16,424 bases of DNA from NCBI GenBank assembly GCA_005881085.1, contig VBGU01000076.1, positions 1 through 16,424 of the forward strand. The letters are read 5' to 3'. This document shows, piece after piece, positions 1 through 8,275 of the stretch (its first letter is position 1; every line of letters starts with the position of its first letter). Under the pieces are notes generated by a model that did no database searches, had not been told where the DNA came from, and saw nothing but the letters and a program-made list of their open reading frames with translations. Made by a program: the position numbers and the translations under genes. Source of the stretch: Chloroflexota bacterium. Its GTDB lineage: Bacteria; Chloroflexota; Limnocylindria; P2-11E.

Positions 1-1
1 C

Positions 2-1435
2 GACCGCATCGCGTGGAGCCTCACGTACGCGTACACGGATACGCAGGATCTGTTCGTCGAGCGCCAGGATCCCACCGATCCGCGCCGCTACGAGTACAGG
101 GGACAGTTCGAGACCGCAACGTTCGTGCGCGAGACGATCGACGTGAAGGGCCGTGCCGATCCAGTGATCGTCGACGTCGCGATCACGCGTCACGGACCGA
201 TCGTCACTCCGGTCGTGAAAGGCCAGACCGCGCCGCTCGCGCTTCGCTGGACCGCGTTCGATCCAGGACGGCTCATCGACTTCGTGTTCGCGCTCGCGCG
301 AGCCCGAAGCTGGCAGGACTTCCGCGCGGCGGCCGTGGACTTCAGCGGCGCGGCGGTCTCCGCCTGCTACGCGGACGTCGATGGGCACATCGGCTATCAG
401 CTCATCGGCCAGCTGCCCGCGCGCAAGGGCGACGGGCAGATGCCGGTGCCGGGATGGACCGGCGAGTACGACTGGACCGGCGTGCTGCCCGCCGACGCGA
501 ATCCCACGCTCCTCGATCCGTCGACCGGCATGATCGTCAACGCGAACGACCGGCCGACGCAGGATCCCCACAGCACGGGGTATGTCGGCGAGTGGGATCC
601 GGGGTTCCGGGCGACGTACATCGCCCAGCGCCTCGCTGGTATGCCGAAGGCGGACCTGCCCGCGATGCGCGCGATCCAGACCGACTACACGTCGACGCCG
701 GTGGGCCGGTGGCGCGAGGTCATCCTCGCGGCCAGTCCGAAGACCGACCTGCAGCGTCGCGCGCAAGCGCTGGTGCGCGACTGGGACGGCACGCTCTCCG
801 CGCAGTCAGGCGGCGCGGCCGTGACCGAGGCGTGGCTCATCCGGATGCTCGCGCGGACGTTCCACGACAAGCTCGGGGACGCGCTGTACGCGGATTACCT
901 CGGTCACGGCCGCGCCGTATTCGCCTTGTATGAGCTCCTCGCGCATCCCGACGATCCGTGGTTCAGCGACGCGGGCGACCCGTCGGTGCGCGGGCGCGAT
1001 GGCGTGTCAACCGTCGCGCTCGAGGACGCGACGCGTGAGCTCGTCGCGCGGTTGGGCACCGACCCGGCGAAATGGCGCTGGGGCGACCTTCACACGATCA
1101 CATTCGAGCACCCACTCGCGATCGGTCCGCTCGCGCTCCTTCTGAACATCGGTCCGATGCCGCGCTCCGGCGACGGCTTCTCCGTCAACAACGGCTCCTA
1201 CGATCCGGCGAAGCCGTACAAGCAAACGACGAACGCCTCCGAGCGCATGATCGCCGACCTTGCCGATCTCGATAACTCGCTCTCGGTCACGCCGGAGGGC
1301 GAATCCGGTCAGCCGGGATCGCGGTACTGGGGCGATCAGGCCCCGCTCTGGAACTCCGGCGACTACAAGCCGATGCGTTTCTCAAGGGATCGCCTCGGGC
1401 GCATCGACGGAATGCTTGTGTTCAGGCCGCGATAG
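2..1435 (+). CDS. Penicillin acylase family protein (Ntn hydrolase), 5'-truncated by window edge
   Basis: The frame is open from base 2 to the TAG at 1433-1435 (477 residues), so the gene begins upstream; the internal ATG at 125 is not the real start. The visible part corresponds to the beta chain of penicillin-acylase-type amidohydrolases, which cleave amide bonds in substrates such as beta-lactams, acyl-homoserine lactones or lipopeptides, usually as secreted or periplasmic self-processed heterodimers. Family hallmarks are the [16 protein letters not shown] stretch (residues 5-20), T-R-H-G-P-I at about 62-67, N-A-N-D-R-P at about 180-185 where relatives carry the oxyanion-hole asparagine, N-N-G-S-Y-D near residue 396, and the C-terminal G-x-Q-P-G-S-x-x-W-G-D-Q segment. 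The self-cleavage site and catalytic Ser should lie upstream of the window and cannot be checked. Substrate is unknown. It ends 17 bp before the mutase start. Confidence 0.9.
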   Translation, partial: DRIAWSLTYAYTDTQDLFVERQDPTDPRRYEYRGQFETATFVRETIDVKGRADPVIVDVAITRHGPIVTPVVKGQTAPLALRWTAFDPGRLIDFVFALARARSWQDFRAAAVDFSGAAVSACYADVDGHIGYQLIGQLPARKGDGQMPVPGWTGEYDWTGVLPADANPTLLDPSTGMIVNANDRPTQDPHSTGYVGEWDPGFRATYIAQRLAGMPKADLPAMRAIQTDYTSTPVGRWREVILAASPKTDLQRRAQALVRDWDGTLSAQSGGAAVTEAWLIRMLARTFHDKLGDALYADYLGHGRAVFALYELLAHPDDPWFSDAGDPSVRGRDGVSTVALEDATRELVARLGTDPAKWRWGDLHTITFEHPLAIGPLALLLNIGPMPRSGDGFSVNNGSYDPAKPYKQTTNASERMIADLADLDNSLSVTPEGESGQPGSRYWGDQAPLWNSGDYKPMRFSRDRLGRIDGMLVFRPR

Positions 1436-1440
1436 GTCGG

Positions 1441-1446
1441 TACCAT
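1441..1446 (+). promoter_or_regulatory. Candidate -10 box for a leaderless mutase mRNA
   Basis: TACCAT lies 6 nt before the GTG start at 1453. The gap to the preceding gene is only 17 bp and holds no Shine-Dalgarno-like sequence. A TANNNT box this close to the start codon is the arrangement known for leaderless transcripts. A weak TTGTGT 19 bp upstream could serve as -35. This is inference from sequence alone. Confidence 0.35.
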
Positions 1447-1452
1447 CGCCTC

Positions 1453-3086
<1,634 letters not shown>

Positions 3087-3090
<4 letters not shown>

Positions 3091-3512
3091 AGCTCGGCCC
3101 GCTGCATCACGTCGCGATCGCGGTCCCGCGCATTGAAGAGGCGCTCCCCTTCTTCCGCGACACCCTCGGCCTTGCCGCCGATCGCATCCGCGAGCTTCCG
3201 GACCAGCACGTTCGCGTGGTATTCCTCGGCGATGCAAAGGGCCGGATCGAGCTGATCCAGCCGACCGACAGCGAGTCCGGAGTGGCGACGTTCGTCGCCG
3301 AGCGCGCGAAGCCGACGCTCCATCACGTCTGCTACCTCGTCGACGATCTTGCGGTCGTGCTCGACAGCCTCGCGGGCGACGGGGTCGAGCTGATCGACCG
3401 CGCGCCGCGGCGAGGGGCCGAGGGCATGGTCGCGTTCATCCACCCGCGCGCATCCGGCGGGGTCCTCATCGAGCTCATCGACCGCGCGAGCCTTCGTGAT
3501 TCCATACCATGA
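3087..3512 (+). CDS. mce: Methylmalonyl-CoA epimerase (VOC/glyoxalase fold)
   Basis: Interconverts (S)- and (R)-methylmalonyl-CoA, feeding the mutase encoded immediately upstream. The protein has 141 residues, the usual length for the family. Two beta-alpha-beta-beta-beta modules are visible: L-H-H-V-A-I-A-V (6-13) and R-I-E-L-I-Q-P (53-59), then [10 protein letters not shown] (78-87) and G-G-V-L-I-E-L (124-130). Expected metal ligands are His8, Glu55, His80 and Glu129. The second position is Glu, where the P. shermanii enzyme has Gln; both occur in the family. The GTG start at 3087 overlaps the mutase stop by 4 nt, and the residues after it (K-L-G-P-L-H-H) fit a normal epimerase N-terminus, so this start is preferred. 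The stop overlaps the next start (ATGA). Confidence 0.93.
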
Positions 3513-4201
3513 CGAACGTGCGTCCACGTATCGCGCTCACGCTCGCACGGCCATCCGCGTTCCACGGCGCATCACATCAGCGGTACCGGGATGCGCTCGA
3601 GAGCGCCGGCGCGGACCTCGTCGTGCTGCACCCCGGCGACGCGGTGCCGAGCGACCTCGACGGACTCTGCCTTTCGGGTGGCGGTGATATCGAGTCGGCC
3701 CGGTACGGCGAGGCAGACATGGCGTGCTCGGACGTCGATACCGACCGCGACGCGCTCGAGATCGAGATCGCGAAAGTCGCGATCGAGCGCGACATTCCCG
3801 TCCTTGGCATCTGCCGCGGCTTCCAGATCCTCAACGTGGTGCGCGACGGCAGCCTCGTTCAGGACGTTCCAGGACACCGGCATCTGGAGCGCGAGGGTCT
3901 CGTCGAGCACCGCGACGTGATCGTGCGGCCCGGCTCGCGCCTCGCGAAGGCCACGGGCGGAGCGCCGCTCACGGTGAACTCGCGGCATCACCAGGCTGTG
4001 ACAAGAGACACGCTCGGACGGGGCCTCATCGCGACCGCCGTCGTCGACGATCTCATCGAGGCCTTCGAGCTAGACGATCGGCGGTGGGTGGTGGGCATCC
4101 AGTGGCATCCCGAGCGGACCAGCGAAGTCTCGCCCGAGGCGCGCCGGATCTTCGACGCCTTCGTGCAGGAGGCGGCGCGCACCACGACGGCGTCGCGATG
4201 A
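3509..4201 (+). CDS. Peptidase C26 / gamma-glutamyl-GABA hydrolase-like class I amidotransferase
   Basis: A 230-residue protein of the PuuD-like branch of class I glutamine amidotransferases, which hydrolyse gamma-glutamyl amide bonds (for example gamma-glutamyl-GABA in putrescine breakdown). The triad is visible: Cys102 in V-L-G-I-C-R-G-F-Q (98-106), and His200 and Glu202 in G-I-Q-W-H-P-E (196-202). The oxyanion-strand motif L-S-G-G-G-D-I (55-61) and the R-H-H-Q-A-V segment (159-164) are typical. No signal peptide is seen, so it should be cytosolic. It starts inside the epimerase stop (ATGA) and ends inside the next start (ATGA). No other polyamine genes are visible, so the true gamma-glutamyl substrate is uncertain; its place between a mutase module and a GlmL-like gene is unexplained. 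Confidence 0.85.
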   Translation: MTNVRPRIALTLARPSAFHGASHQRYRDALESAGADLVVLHPGDAVPSDLDGLCLSGGGDIESARYGEADMACSDVDTDRDALEIEIAKVAIERDIPVLGICRGFQILNVVRDGSLVQDVPGHRHLEREGLVEHRDVIVRPGSRLAKATGGAPLTVNSRHHQAVTRDTLGRGLIATAVVDDLIEAFELDDRRWVVGIQWHPERTSEVSPEARRIFDAFVQEAARTTTASR

Positions 4202-5535
4202 CGGTCTCGACCGGGACCCGTGCCCCAGGGGTAGAGGCCCCTGACGGGGTAGGGGTCCCCGTCGAGGAGACGCGTGTCGCGCTCGGCCGTGCGCTTCGCA
4301 TCGCCCTTGTTCACGGCCGCGAAGAGGCGTCGCGTCGCGCGGTCGCTCATCTTGCACTCGCGTCGGGCGCCGAAATCGTGGCGCGCGTTCGCGCGACCGA
4401 CCCACGGTCATTCGTCGAGGCCGCGCAAGCCCTGCGCGACGCGAAACCCGATGTCGTTGTGATACAGGGTGGACCCAAAGACGAGGGCGCGCTCTCCGAG
4501 CTCCTCGAGGCGCTGCGTCTCGGTTGCGGTGCGCAGCGCCCGATGCCGCGCGTTCTTGCCCTCGTGGACATGCGCGTCGCTCATGCCCTTCGCATGCGGG
4601 CCAGCCCGTTCGAGTTCGAGCGCTTCGCGGCGGCGTCCGAGCTGGTCGACAGCCTCCGCCACCTCCGCCGCGCCGGGAACGGGGATGTCGTGTTGCGTGA
4701 CGCACTCATCGAGGACGGCGCGCGGGCTCTTGCGGCGACGAACGCGACCACCGCGCTTGCTGTCGACGTGACGGAGCGTTCGACGTCACTCGTCCTAGCG
4801 CGCCCCGACGGTCGAATTGAAGCCGCGCACCTCGTCCCTCTCGGATTGGGTATGGGCGCCGATCACGTCGTCGTACGCGCCAGCCTCGACAACGTGCGCC
4901 GCTGGCTGCCCTGGCCGATCGACGCACCGGCGCTGCTCGAGCGCGTGTTCAATCGCACGCGCCAGCCGGTCGGAGGTGCCGCGACGACCGGGGCCACCGT
5001 CCTGCTCGAGATGGCGCTGGCGCGCGAGGCGATCGCGCACGCGCTGCGCGACGCGGCTGACGCCGGGCTCGACGTCGCCGCGATGCGGTCCGCGCCATCC
5101 ATCCTCATCACGGGTCAGGCGGCGTCGCTCCCAAAGGCCGGGCAGAGTCTTCTCGTTCTGGTCGATGGCCTTGAGCCAAATGCGGTCTCGACGGTCTACC
5201 GCGAGCCCGACGAGGGACGCGCCGAGCGCATCGCCATGGTGGTCTCGGTGGTGACTCGCCGGTCTGCGAAGATCCGGATCGTTCGCGCGTCCGGTCGAAA
5301 CCTGGCACAGGTGGCTCCTGGCTCGTTCGGGCTCGTGCCGATGGGGGCGGACGTGGAGGTCGCGGTGAACGGCGCAGGCGTGCGAGGTCACGGACAGTCG
5401 GGCGAGCTCGGCGTGCTCATTGATGCGCGTGGCCGACCGCTCTCGCTTCCCGAGCGGGACGCCGAGCGCATCCCAGCCGTGACGCGATGGCACGCCGCGC
5501 TGCAGGCGATCTCCGAGAACACGGCCCCGACATGA
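4198..5535 (+). CDS. GlmL/MutL-like ASKHA-fold protein, N-terminally reduced
   Basis: A 445-residue protein that resembles the GlmL (MutL, glutamate mutase accessory) family as found in Chloroflexota and Firmicutes. Supporting segments are P-D-V-V-V-I-Q-G-G (84-92, family form D-V-I-L-I-A-G-G-T), A-V-D-V-T-E-R-S-T-S (188-197, second ASKHA lobe), L-G-L-G-M-G-A-D-H-V-V (215-225), N-V-R-R-W-L-P (232-238), the S-I-L-I-T-G-Q-A block (301-308) and the C-terminal G-V-L-I-D-A-R-G-R-P-L-S-L-P (405-418). Relatives normally begin with a D-I-G-S-type phosphate-binding lobe that is missing here, and the remaining motif has Thr where a Gly is expected, so ATPase activity is doubtful. Residues about 9-22 are encoded by a GC-rich repeat, so the first 30 residues may not be functional. 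The ATG overlaps the upstream stop, and the stop overlaps the partner gene. GlmL is thought to assist or reactivate a B12 mutase; a role with the nearby methylmalonyl-CoA mutase is only a hypothesis. Confidence 0.65.
   Translation: MTVSTGTRAPGVEAPDGVGVPVEETRVALGRALRIALVHGREEASRRAVAHLALASGAEIVARVRATDPRSFVEAAQALRDAKPDVVVIQGGPKDEGALSELLEALRLGCGAQRPMPRVLALVDMRVAHALRMRASPFEFERFAAASELVDSLRHLRRAGNGDVVLRDALIEDGARALAATNATTALAVDVTERSTSLVLARPDGRIEAAHLVPLGLGMGADHVVVRASLDNVRRWLPWPIDAPALLERVFNRTRQPVGGAATTGATVLLEMALAREAIAHALRDAADAGLDVAAMRSAPSILITGQAASLPKAGQSLLVLVDGLEPNAVSTVYREPDEGRAERIAMVVSVVTRRSAKIRIVRASGRNLAQVAPGSFGLVPMGADVEVAVNGAGVRGHGQSGELGVLIDARGRPLSLPERDAERIPAVTRWHAALQAISENTAPT
4223..4263. repeat. GC-rich hairpin repeat, copy 1 (inside the GlmL-like gene start)
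   Basis: Contains AGGGGTAGAGGCCCCTGAC (4227-4245), preceded by CCCC, followed by a second arm. Two hairpins can form: AGGGG/CCCCT (4227-4231 with 4238-4242) and a perfect 7-bp stem GACGGGG/CCCCGTC (4243-4249 with 4257-4263, 7-nt loop). A copy differing at one base in 23 occurs at 6530-6552 but is read in a different frame, so protein similarity does not explain it. Confidence 0.75.
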
Positions 5536-6551
5536 CGTGGCGTCGCGAGCGCTGGAGCGCCGATCACTCGCTCCCCATCGGGGTCACCAAGCGTGCGCAG
5601 GTCGGCGAGCTCGTGCGGGCCGGCGACATCATCGCCGCAGGCGCCACCCTCGCCGGCGCCCTACGCGTACCCGGCGCGCGCCGTCTCGGCCTTTCGCCTG
5701 CCGATTTCGATCGTGAGCTGCGGGTCCGTGTCGGCAGCGACGTGGTGGCCGGAGCGGTGCTCGCACGCGTCGGACGCCGCTTCGCGCGCAGCGTCACGGC
5801 GCCGATCGAGGGACGCCTGTTGCATGTCACGGTCGATGGTGACCTCTACATCGCTCCCATCGTCGATCGTTGGACGGTGCGCGCGACTCTCGACGGCGTC
5901 GTCGCGCGGTCAGACGACGCGGTCGTGGAGGTCGAAGGCGAGGCGTGGTGCCTTCAAGGTGCCGCCGCGTTTGGGCCCGACGCCATCGGCGAGCTCACGC
6001 TCGGCGTCGACGGGCCGGACGCGGATCTCGCCCCGAGTCGTATCGACGTGCGCCTCGGCGGCCGCATCATCGTCGGCGGCGCGCGGGTCTCGGCGGAGGT
6101 CATCACGCGCGCACACGCGTGCGGCGTCGCTGGACTTGTGGCGGGCGGCGTCCCGCCCGCGGGTCTCCGTGTCGTCTATGGCGACGCGGTGACCGCGGCA
6201 GGGTCGCCGAGCCGCGGCGACCGGCCGACCGTTCTCTGCCTGATGGGCTTCGGGTCGGGAGCCCTACCGCGCGCCGTATTTGAGCCTTTCGCTGCACTCG
6301 CCGGTGCGCGCGCGGCGATCCATACGGTGTCGGCGCGACTCTTCGTGTTCACCACCGCGAACATCGGTCGGGTCGAGACGCCGTCGCCCGATGTCGCACT
6401 GACCGATGATCGTCCCGTGGCCACCCCGCCGGTGGACCGCGCGGATGCCGATACCGACGAGAGCGAGACCGAGCACGAGGAGCCGGCGCAGAGCGACGAA
6501 GAGCTCACCCCGAGCGCGAGCGACCGCAGCCCCAGGGGTAGGGGCCCCTGA
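5532..6551 (+). CDS. Uncharacterised partner of the GlmL-like protein (hammerhead/lipoyl-like domain plus C-terminal domain)
   Basis: A 339-residue protein with no established function. From memory of the family, proteins of this shape are commonly encoded directly after GlmL-like genes in Chloroflexota and Firmicutes. Residues about 14-45 and 60-115 look like hammerhead/barrel-sandwich segments (V-R-A-G-D-I-I-A-A-G at 28-37; V-T-A-P-I-E-G-R-L-L-H at 88-98, family form S-P-V-D-G-T-I). No Lys sits at the tip, so it is not an obvious biotin or lipoyl carrier. Residues 177-213 (G-R-I-I-V-G-G-A-R-V-S then A-C-G-V-A-G-L-V-A-G-G-V) and 233-259 (V-L-C-L-M-G-F-G-S-G-A-L-P) form a second conserved block. 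The last 65 residues are an acidic, probably disordered tail; its final P-R-G-R-G-P is encoded by the GC-rich repeat. It starts in the upstream stop (ATGA). Confidence 0.6.
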   Translation: MTWRRERWSADHSLPIGVTKRAQVGELVRAGDIIAAGATLAGALRVPGARRLGLSPADFDRELRVRVGSDVVAGAVLARVGRRFARSVTAPIEGRLLHVTVDGDLYIAPIVDRWTVRATLDGVVARSDDAVVEVEGEAWCLQGAAAFGPDAIGELTLGVDGPDADLAPSRIDVRLGGRIIVGGARVSAEVITRAHACGVAGLVAGGVPPAGLRVVYGDAVTAAGSPSRGDRPTVLCLMGFGSGALPRAVFEPFAALAGARAAIHTVSARLFVFTTANIGRVETPSPDVALTDDRPVATPPVDRADADTDESETEHEEPAQSDEELTPSASDRSPRGRGP

Positions 6552-6568
6552 CCGGGCGGGGCCCCCGC
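6530..6568. repeat. GC-rich hairpin repeat, copy 2 (spanning the stop codon at 6549-6551)
   Basis: AGGGGTAGGGGCCCCTGAC (6534-6552), preceded by CCCC, matches copy 1 at 22 of 23 bases in the same orientation. The stem AGGGG/CCCCT pairs 6534-6538 with 6545-6549. A further GC palindrome (GCGGGG/CCCCGC) follows at 6556-6568. It covers the end of the upstream gene, so it may act in termination or mRNA protection, but no U-tract follows. Confidence 0.72.
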
Positions 6569-6574
6569 GAGCGC

Positions 6575-6580
6575 TAGCCT
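6575..6580 (+). promoter_or_regulatory. Candidate -10 box for the small membrane protein gene
   Basis: TAGCCT lies 6 nt before the GTG at 6587 with no Shine-Dalgarno sequence between. This is the same arrangement as upstream of the mutase and suggests a leaderless transcript starting a new unit after the repeat. Confidence 0.35.
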
Positions 6581-6586
6581 CCCCTC

Positions 6587-6922
6587 GTGGCAAGACGTAG
6601 AAGGCGCCGCGAACGGCGCGGTGAGGCCGACCATCGTCTGGCGAAGCCCGAGAAGCGCGAAAAGCGCTCCGACGAAAAGCGCCGCGAAGCGTTCGAGGCG
6701 GACCAGCTTTCGCTTCGCCGGCGCCGCAGGTTCATTGGCGCGCTCGCCTTCATACCGCTTCTCGGCACGCTCGGTTGCGGCGTCGGCATCGCGCCGGTCT
6801 GCGCGGTGCCGCAGGAGTGGTGGTTCGCGATCTTCGCCGCCGTCTTCGGGTCGTATCTCGGCATCAACCTCCGGCTCTTCCTCGAGCGGCGCAAGTTCCA
6901 ACGCGAAGTCGCCAGTGGCTGA
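6587..6922 (+). CDS. Small two-TM membrane protein with a highly basic N-terminus
   Basis: I do not recognise a family. The 111-residue protein opens with a very Arg/Lys-rich cytoplasmic stretch (M-A-R-R-R-R-R-R at 1-8, continuing charged to about residue 48). Two hydrophobic segments follow, about 49-72 (including F-I-P-L-L-G-T-L-G-C-G-V-G) and 79-99 (W-W-F-A-I-F-A-A-V-F-G-S-Y-L-G), with a short loop P-Q-E between. The C-terminus is again basic, so both ends are predicted inside. The GTG start is chosen because it follows a -10-like TAGCCT by 6 nt. Its end overlaps the proposed tsaE start by 8 bp, so it is probably co-transcribed with the t6A genes. Function is unknown. Confidence 0.7.
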   Translation: MARRRRRRERRGEADHRLAKPEKREKRSDEKRREAFEADQLSLRRRRRFIGALAFIPLLGTLGCGVGIAPVCAVPQEWWFAIFAAVFGSYLGINLRLFLERRKFQREVASG

Positions 6923-7415
6923 TCGAAAAAAGGAAGTGGCTTCGCTCGATCTGGTGAGCCATTCCTCTCTGCACACCGAACGGCTCGGCGAGCGCCTCGG
7001 GCGCGCGGCGCGGCCGAACAACGTCTTCGCCCTGTCCGGTGAGCTCGGGACCGGAAAGACCGTCCTCGCGCGGGGTATCGCGATCGGCCTCGGGATTGAC
7101 CCGGCGGACATCTCGAGCCCGACCTTCATCATCATGCGCGAGCACGGCGGCGGCCGGCTGCCGTTCTTTCACATCGACCTCTACCGCCTCGAGGGCGTCG
7201 ATCTCGCCAACACCGGCTGGGAAGAGTCTCTGGACGCCGGCGGAGTCACCGTGATCGAATGGCCCGACCGCGCCGGGCCGCTGCTGCCCGACGATCGCCT
7301 CGAGGTGAGGCTCGAGCACATCGCGGACACCAAGCGCCGCATCGTCGTCGCCGCGACCGGGCCGCGTTCCGCCGAGTTCGTCGAGGAGTTGCGGGCGAGT
7401 GTTATTAGCGCTTGA
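6915..7415 (+). CDS. tsaE: TsaE, tRNA t6A37 synthesis ATPase
   Basis: The P-loop ATPase that cycles the bacterial TsaB-TsaD complex during threonylcarbamoyl transfer to A37 of ANN-decoding tRNAs. In the 166-residue product the Walker A is S-G-E-L-G-T-G-K-T (41-49), followed by the family-specific I-S-S-P-T-F (66-71), F-H-I-D-L-Y-R-L (85-92) and V-I-E-W-P-D-R (113-119). Length fits the usual 150-165. Two GTG starts are possible: 6915, used here, overlaps the upstream gene by 8 bp; 6936 follows an AAGGA only 3 nt away and would give 159 residues. All motifs lie after both. The 3' end overlaps tsaB by 17 bp. Confidence 0.93.
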   Translation: MADRKKEVASLDLVSHSSLHTERLGERLGRAARPNNVFALSGELGTGKTVLARGIAIGLGIDPADISSPTFIIMREHGGGRLPFFHIDLYRLEGVDLANTGWEESLDAGGVTVIEWPDRAGPLLPDDRLEVRLEHIADTKRRIVVAATGPRSAEFVEELRASVISA

Positions 7416-8133
7416 CACGTCGACCGACTGGGCGTCGGTCGCGCTCTTCGACGGCCGCGACGTCCTCGCCGAGGAGACGTGGCACGCGCAGCGGCGGCAG
7501 GGCGACGAGCTCTTCCCGGCGATCGAGCGCGCGCTCCTCATGACGCGGACCGCTCTCTCGTCGGTCGATCGCATCGCCGTCGCGGTCGGGCCTGGATCGT
7601 TCACCGGCCTCCGTGTGGCGATCGCGGCGGGGCAGGGCATCGCGCGCGGCAACGGCGCCGCGCTCGTGGGTATCTCGACACTCGACGTGCTCGCGTATCC
7701 GCACGCGCCCTCGAAGCAGCGCACGTGTCCATTGCTGCGCGCGGGCCGCGACACCTTCTACGCCGCCTTCTACCAGGAGCGGAACCGCAAGTGGATGCGC
7801 CGCTCGCCGTTCCTCGTCGCGACGCTCGACGAGATCTGCCGGCAGATCGGCACGCACACGCTGTTCGTCGGCGAGATCGACGCGGACACCGAGGCGGCGC
7901 TGCGTGACCTGCTCGGCCCGAAGGCGCTCTTCGCGTCGCCGGCGTCACGCGTGCGCCGGGCCGGCTACCTCGCCGAGCTCGGCTGGCGCGAGCTCGAGAC
8001 GCGCACGCAGGTGAAGATCAACGAGATCGAGCCTCTCTACGTGCGGCAGCCCTCCATCCGCGGGTCGTTCGAGCAGCCGTTCGCGGCGCCGCCCTCGGAC
8101 GCGCGCGCGCTCGGCCTCCCCAAGCGCTCCTGA
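7399..8133 (+). CDS. tsaB: TsaB, tRNA t6A37 synthesis scaffold (ASKHA fold)
   Basis: The catalytically inactive TsaD paralogue that dimerises with TsaD and recruits TsaE. The 244-residue protein starts M-L-L-A-L-D-T-S-T (1-9) and carries the TsaB signature V-G-P-G-S-F-T-G-L-R (63-72). The C-terminal part after about residue 212 (R-Q-P-S-I-R-G and a Pro/Ala-rich tail) is longer and less conserved than in Escherichia coli TsaB. The GTG start at 7399 lies inside the end of tsaE and is fixed by the N-terminal beta strand, which begins right after it. The next gene is separated by a 142-bp stretch of tandem hairpins. Confidence 0.92.
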   Translation: MLLALDTSTDWASVALFDGRDVLAEETWHAQRRQGDELFPAIERALLMTRTALSSVDRIAVAVGPGSFTGLRVAIAAGQGIARGNGAALVGISTLDVLAYPHAPSKQRTCPLLRAGRDTFYAAFYQERNRKWMRRSPFLVATLDEICRQIGTHTLFVGEIDADTEAALRDLLGPKALFASPASRVRRAGYLAELGWRELETRTQVKINEIEPLYVRQPSIRGSFEQPFAAPPSDARALGLPKRS

Positions 8134-8138
8134 TAGGT

Positions 8139-8260
8139 GGTCACACGTCGCTTCGCTCCGCGTGACCGTCCTGCTGCACCCAACTTCGTCGGGATGCGTA
8201 GATGGTCAGCCGTCGCTTCGCTTCGTCTGACCTCTGCTGCACCCAACTTCGTTGGGATGC
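8139..8260. repeat. Two tandem copies of a two-hairpin repeat between tsaB and rimI
   Basis: The unit is about 63-65 bp. Hairpin A is GGTCACACG/CGCGTGACC at 8139-8167 (9-bp stem, one mismatch) and GGTCAG/CTGACC at 8204-8232. Hairpin B is CCC-A-A/T-(T or C)-GGG around a CTTCG-type loop within 22-bp blocks at 8176-8197 and 8239-8260, differing at one base. Both units share the GTCGCTTCGCT core in the loop of hairpin A. Differences in the stems leave pairing largely intact, which suggests an RNA or cruciform structure. This fills nearly the whole 142-bp gap. Confidence 0.85.
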
Positions 8261-8262
8261 AG

Positions 8263-8268
8263 TAGCTT
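8263..8268 (+). promoter_or_regulatory. Candidate -10 box for rimI
   Basis: TAGCTT lies 7 nt before the ATG at 8276. An AAAAGG directly touching the ATG is too close to be a normal Shine-Dalgarno site. The placement matches the other TANNNT-to-start pairs in the window and suggests rimI-tsaD can be transcribed from its own promoter after the hairpin repeats. Confidence 0.3.
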
Positions 8269-8275
8269 CAAAAGG

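Noticed and set aside
3724..5535. A longer 603-residue version of the GlmL-like protein
   Set aside because: The additional 158 residues are an out-of-frame reading of the C26 gene and do not resemble the missing ASKHA lobe.
6530..6568. Classical rho-independent terminator
   Set aside because: The GC-rich stem is present, but no T-tract follows on either strand.
8139..8260. CRISPR array
   Set aside because: Only two units are present, with internal hairpins and no unique spacers between identical repeats; no cas genes are near.
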